A DNA stretch of 34,401 nucleotides from Poteriospumella lacustris (lineage: Eukaryota > Sar > Chrysophyceae > Chromulinales > Dinobryaceae). The number at the start of each line of letters is the position of its first letter. The stretch's first letter is position 1. The notes beneath the pieces were generated by a model. It saw only the letters and a program-made list of their open reading frames with translations, was not told where the DNA came from and did not search any database. Both the position numbers and the translations under genes were made by a program. The stretch spans positions 1-34,401 of the forward strand of contig SMOI01000338.1 in the NCBI GenBank assembly GCA_008000375.1, given 5' to 3'. Positions 34,224 through 34,401 of the stretch are shown here, one piece after another.

Positions 34224-34401
34224 CTTTTGGGTGGTTGGGTTTGGGTTGGGAAGCTCGCCGCCGCCGCTGTCAACTTTTTCCCAGCACCGAGTCTTCCGTC
34301 TTCTTATTATATATAGTAATAATACATCGAAAAATCTTGTTTGTGGAGCCCCTGTCACAAACGATTTATTGAAGAAGCACAATATGAGCACCACCATTCC
34401 T
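34224..34401. other. Right edge, nothing recognised
   Basis: It contains degenerate G/T-rich telomere-like sequence to about 34250, a GCC-rich patch and an AT-rich stretch (TTATTATATATAGTAATAAT at 34303-34322). No gene or known repeat can be supported. Confidence 0.3.

Noticed and set aside
34002-34397. Minus-strand frame of 131 codons at the right edge
   Set aside because: It runs through the telomere-type tract (Leu-Thr repeats) and has no supporting feature.

Overview
The window is a dense array of one gene family. I count 24 loci: 16 uninterrupted genes, 7 broken copies and one gene cut by the left window edge. There are also at least four small gene fragments. All encode proteins built from a 25-residue repeat of the BspA-like / DUF285 type (consensus FNQPLDTWDVSQVTNM, then x-x-MF-x-x-A-x-S). 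Ahead of the repeats sits a conserved N-terminal cap of about 90 residues with the invariant block ILPFGVRQxIKDYA. No signal peptide, membrane segment, cell-wall anchor or enzymatic motif is visible. No gene of another family can be named.

Organism: most likely a unicellular eukaryote, for example an alga; a large DNA virus of protists is the main alternative. Genes start at ATG without ribosome-binding sites and lie several hundred bases apart, each with its own upstream and downstream conserved modules. Simple-sequence tracts are common, and a short (TTAGGG)n tract near the right edge (34197-34223) points toward that edge, as in a subtelomere. The genes appear intronless. The species cannot be named from this sequence.

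Layout. Positions 1-14.5 kb hold 'class I' genes (N-terminus like MTTHQARTDEAGRxHRPIKM, C-terminal tail PAPHRLxMFEGATLFQQS). This half has two head-to-head pairs, several direct copies and a string of broken copies. A (CGATGA)n/(GAT)n tract at 14.83-14.96 kb marks the change to 'class II' genes (N-terminus like MPIQRNPKQRTDESGR, tail RVRDVRxMFxGATSFQQS). These lie at 15.0-21.6 kb and again at 31.3-33.7 kb. Between them, at 21.8-30.7 kb, a module containing a minus-strand gene and a plus-strand gene head to head occurs three times. The first and last copies belong to a roughly 3-kb segmental duplication and the middle one is decayed. The last 700 bases hold no family member.

How it works together: a short upstream element, CCATYTGTAC, precedes nearly every gene by about 100-220 bases. 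Two larger upstream modules and two downstream modules follow the class of the gene. The copies differ mainly by whole-repeat gains and losses, frameshifts, C-terminal replacement and partial deletions. My inference is a recombination-driven, probably subtelomeric, repertoire of repeat proteins. Their role (recognition, adhesion or surface variation) cannot be read from the sequence.
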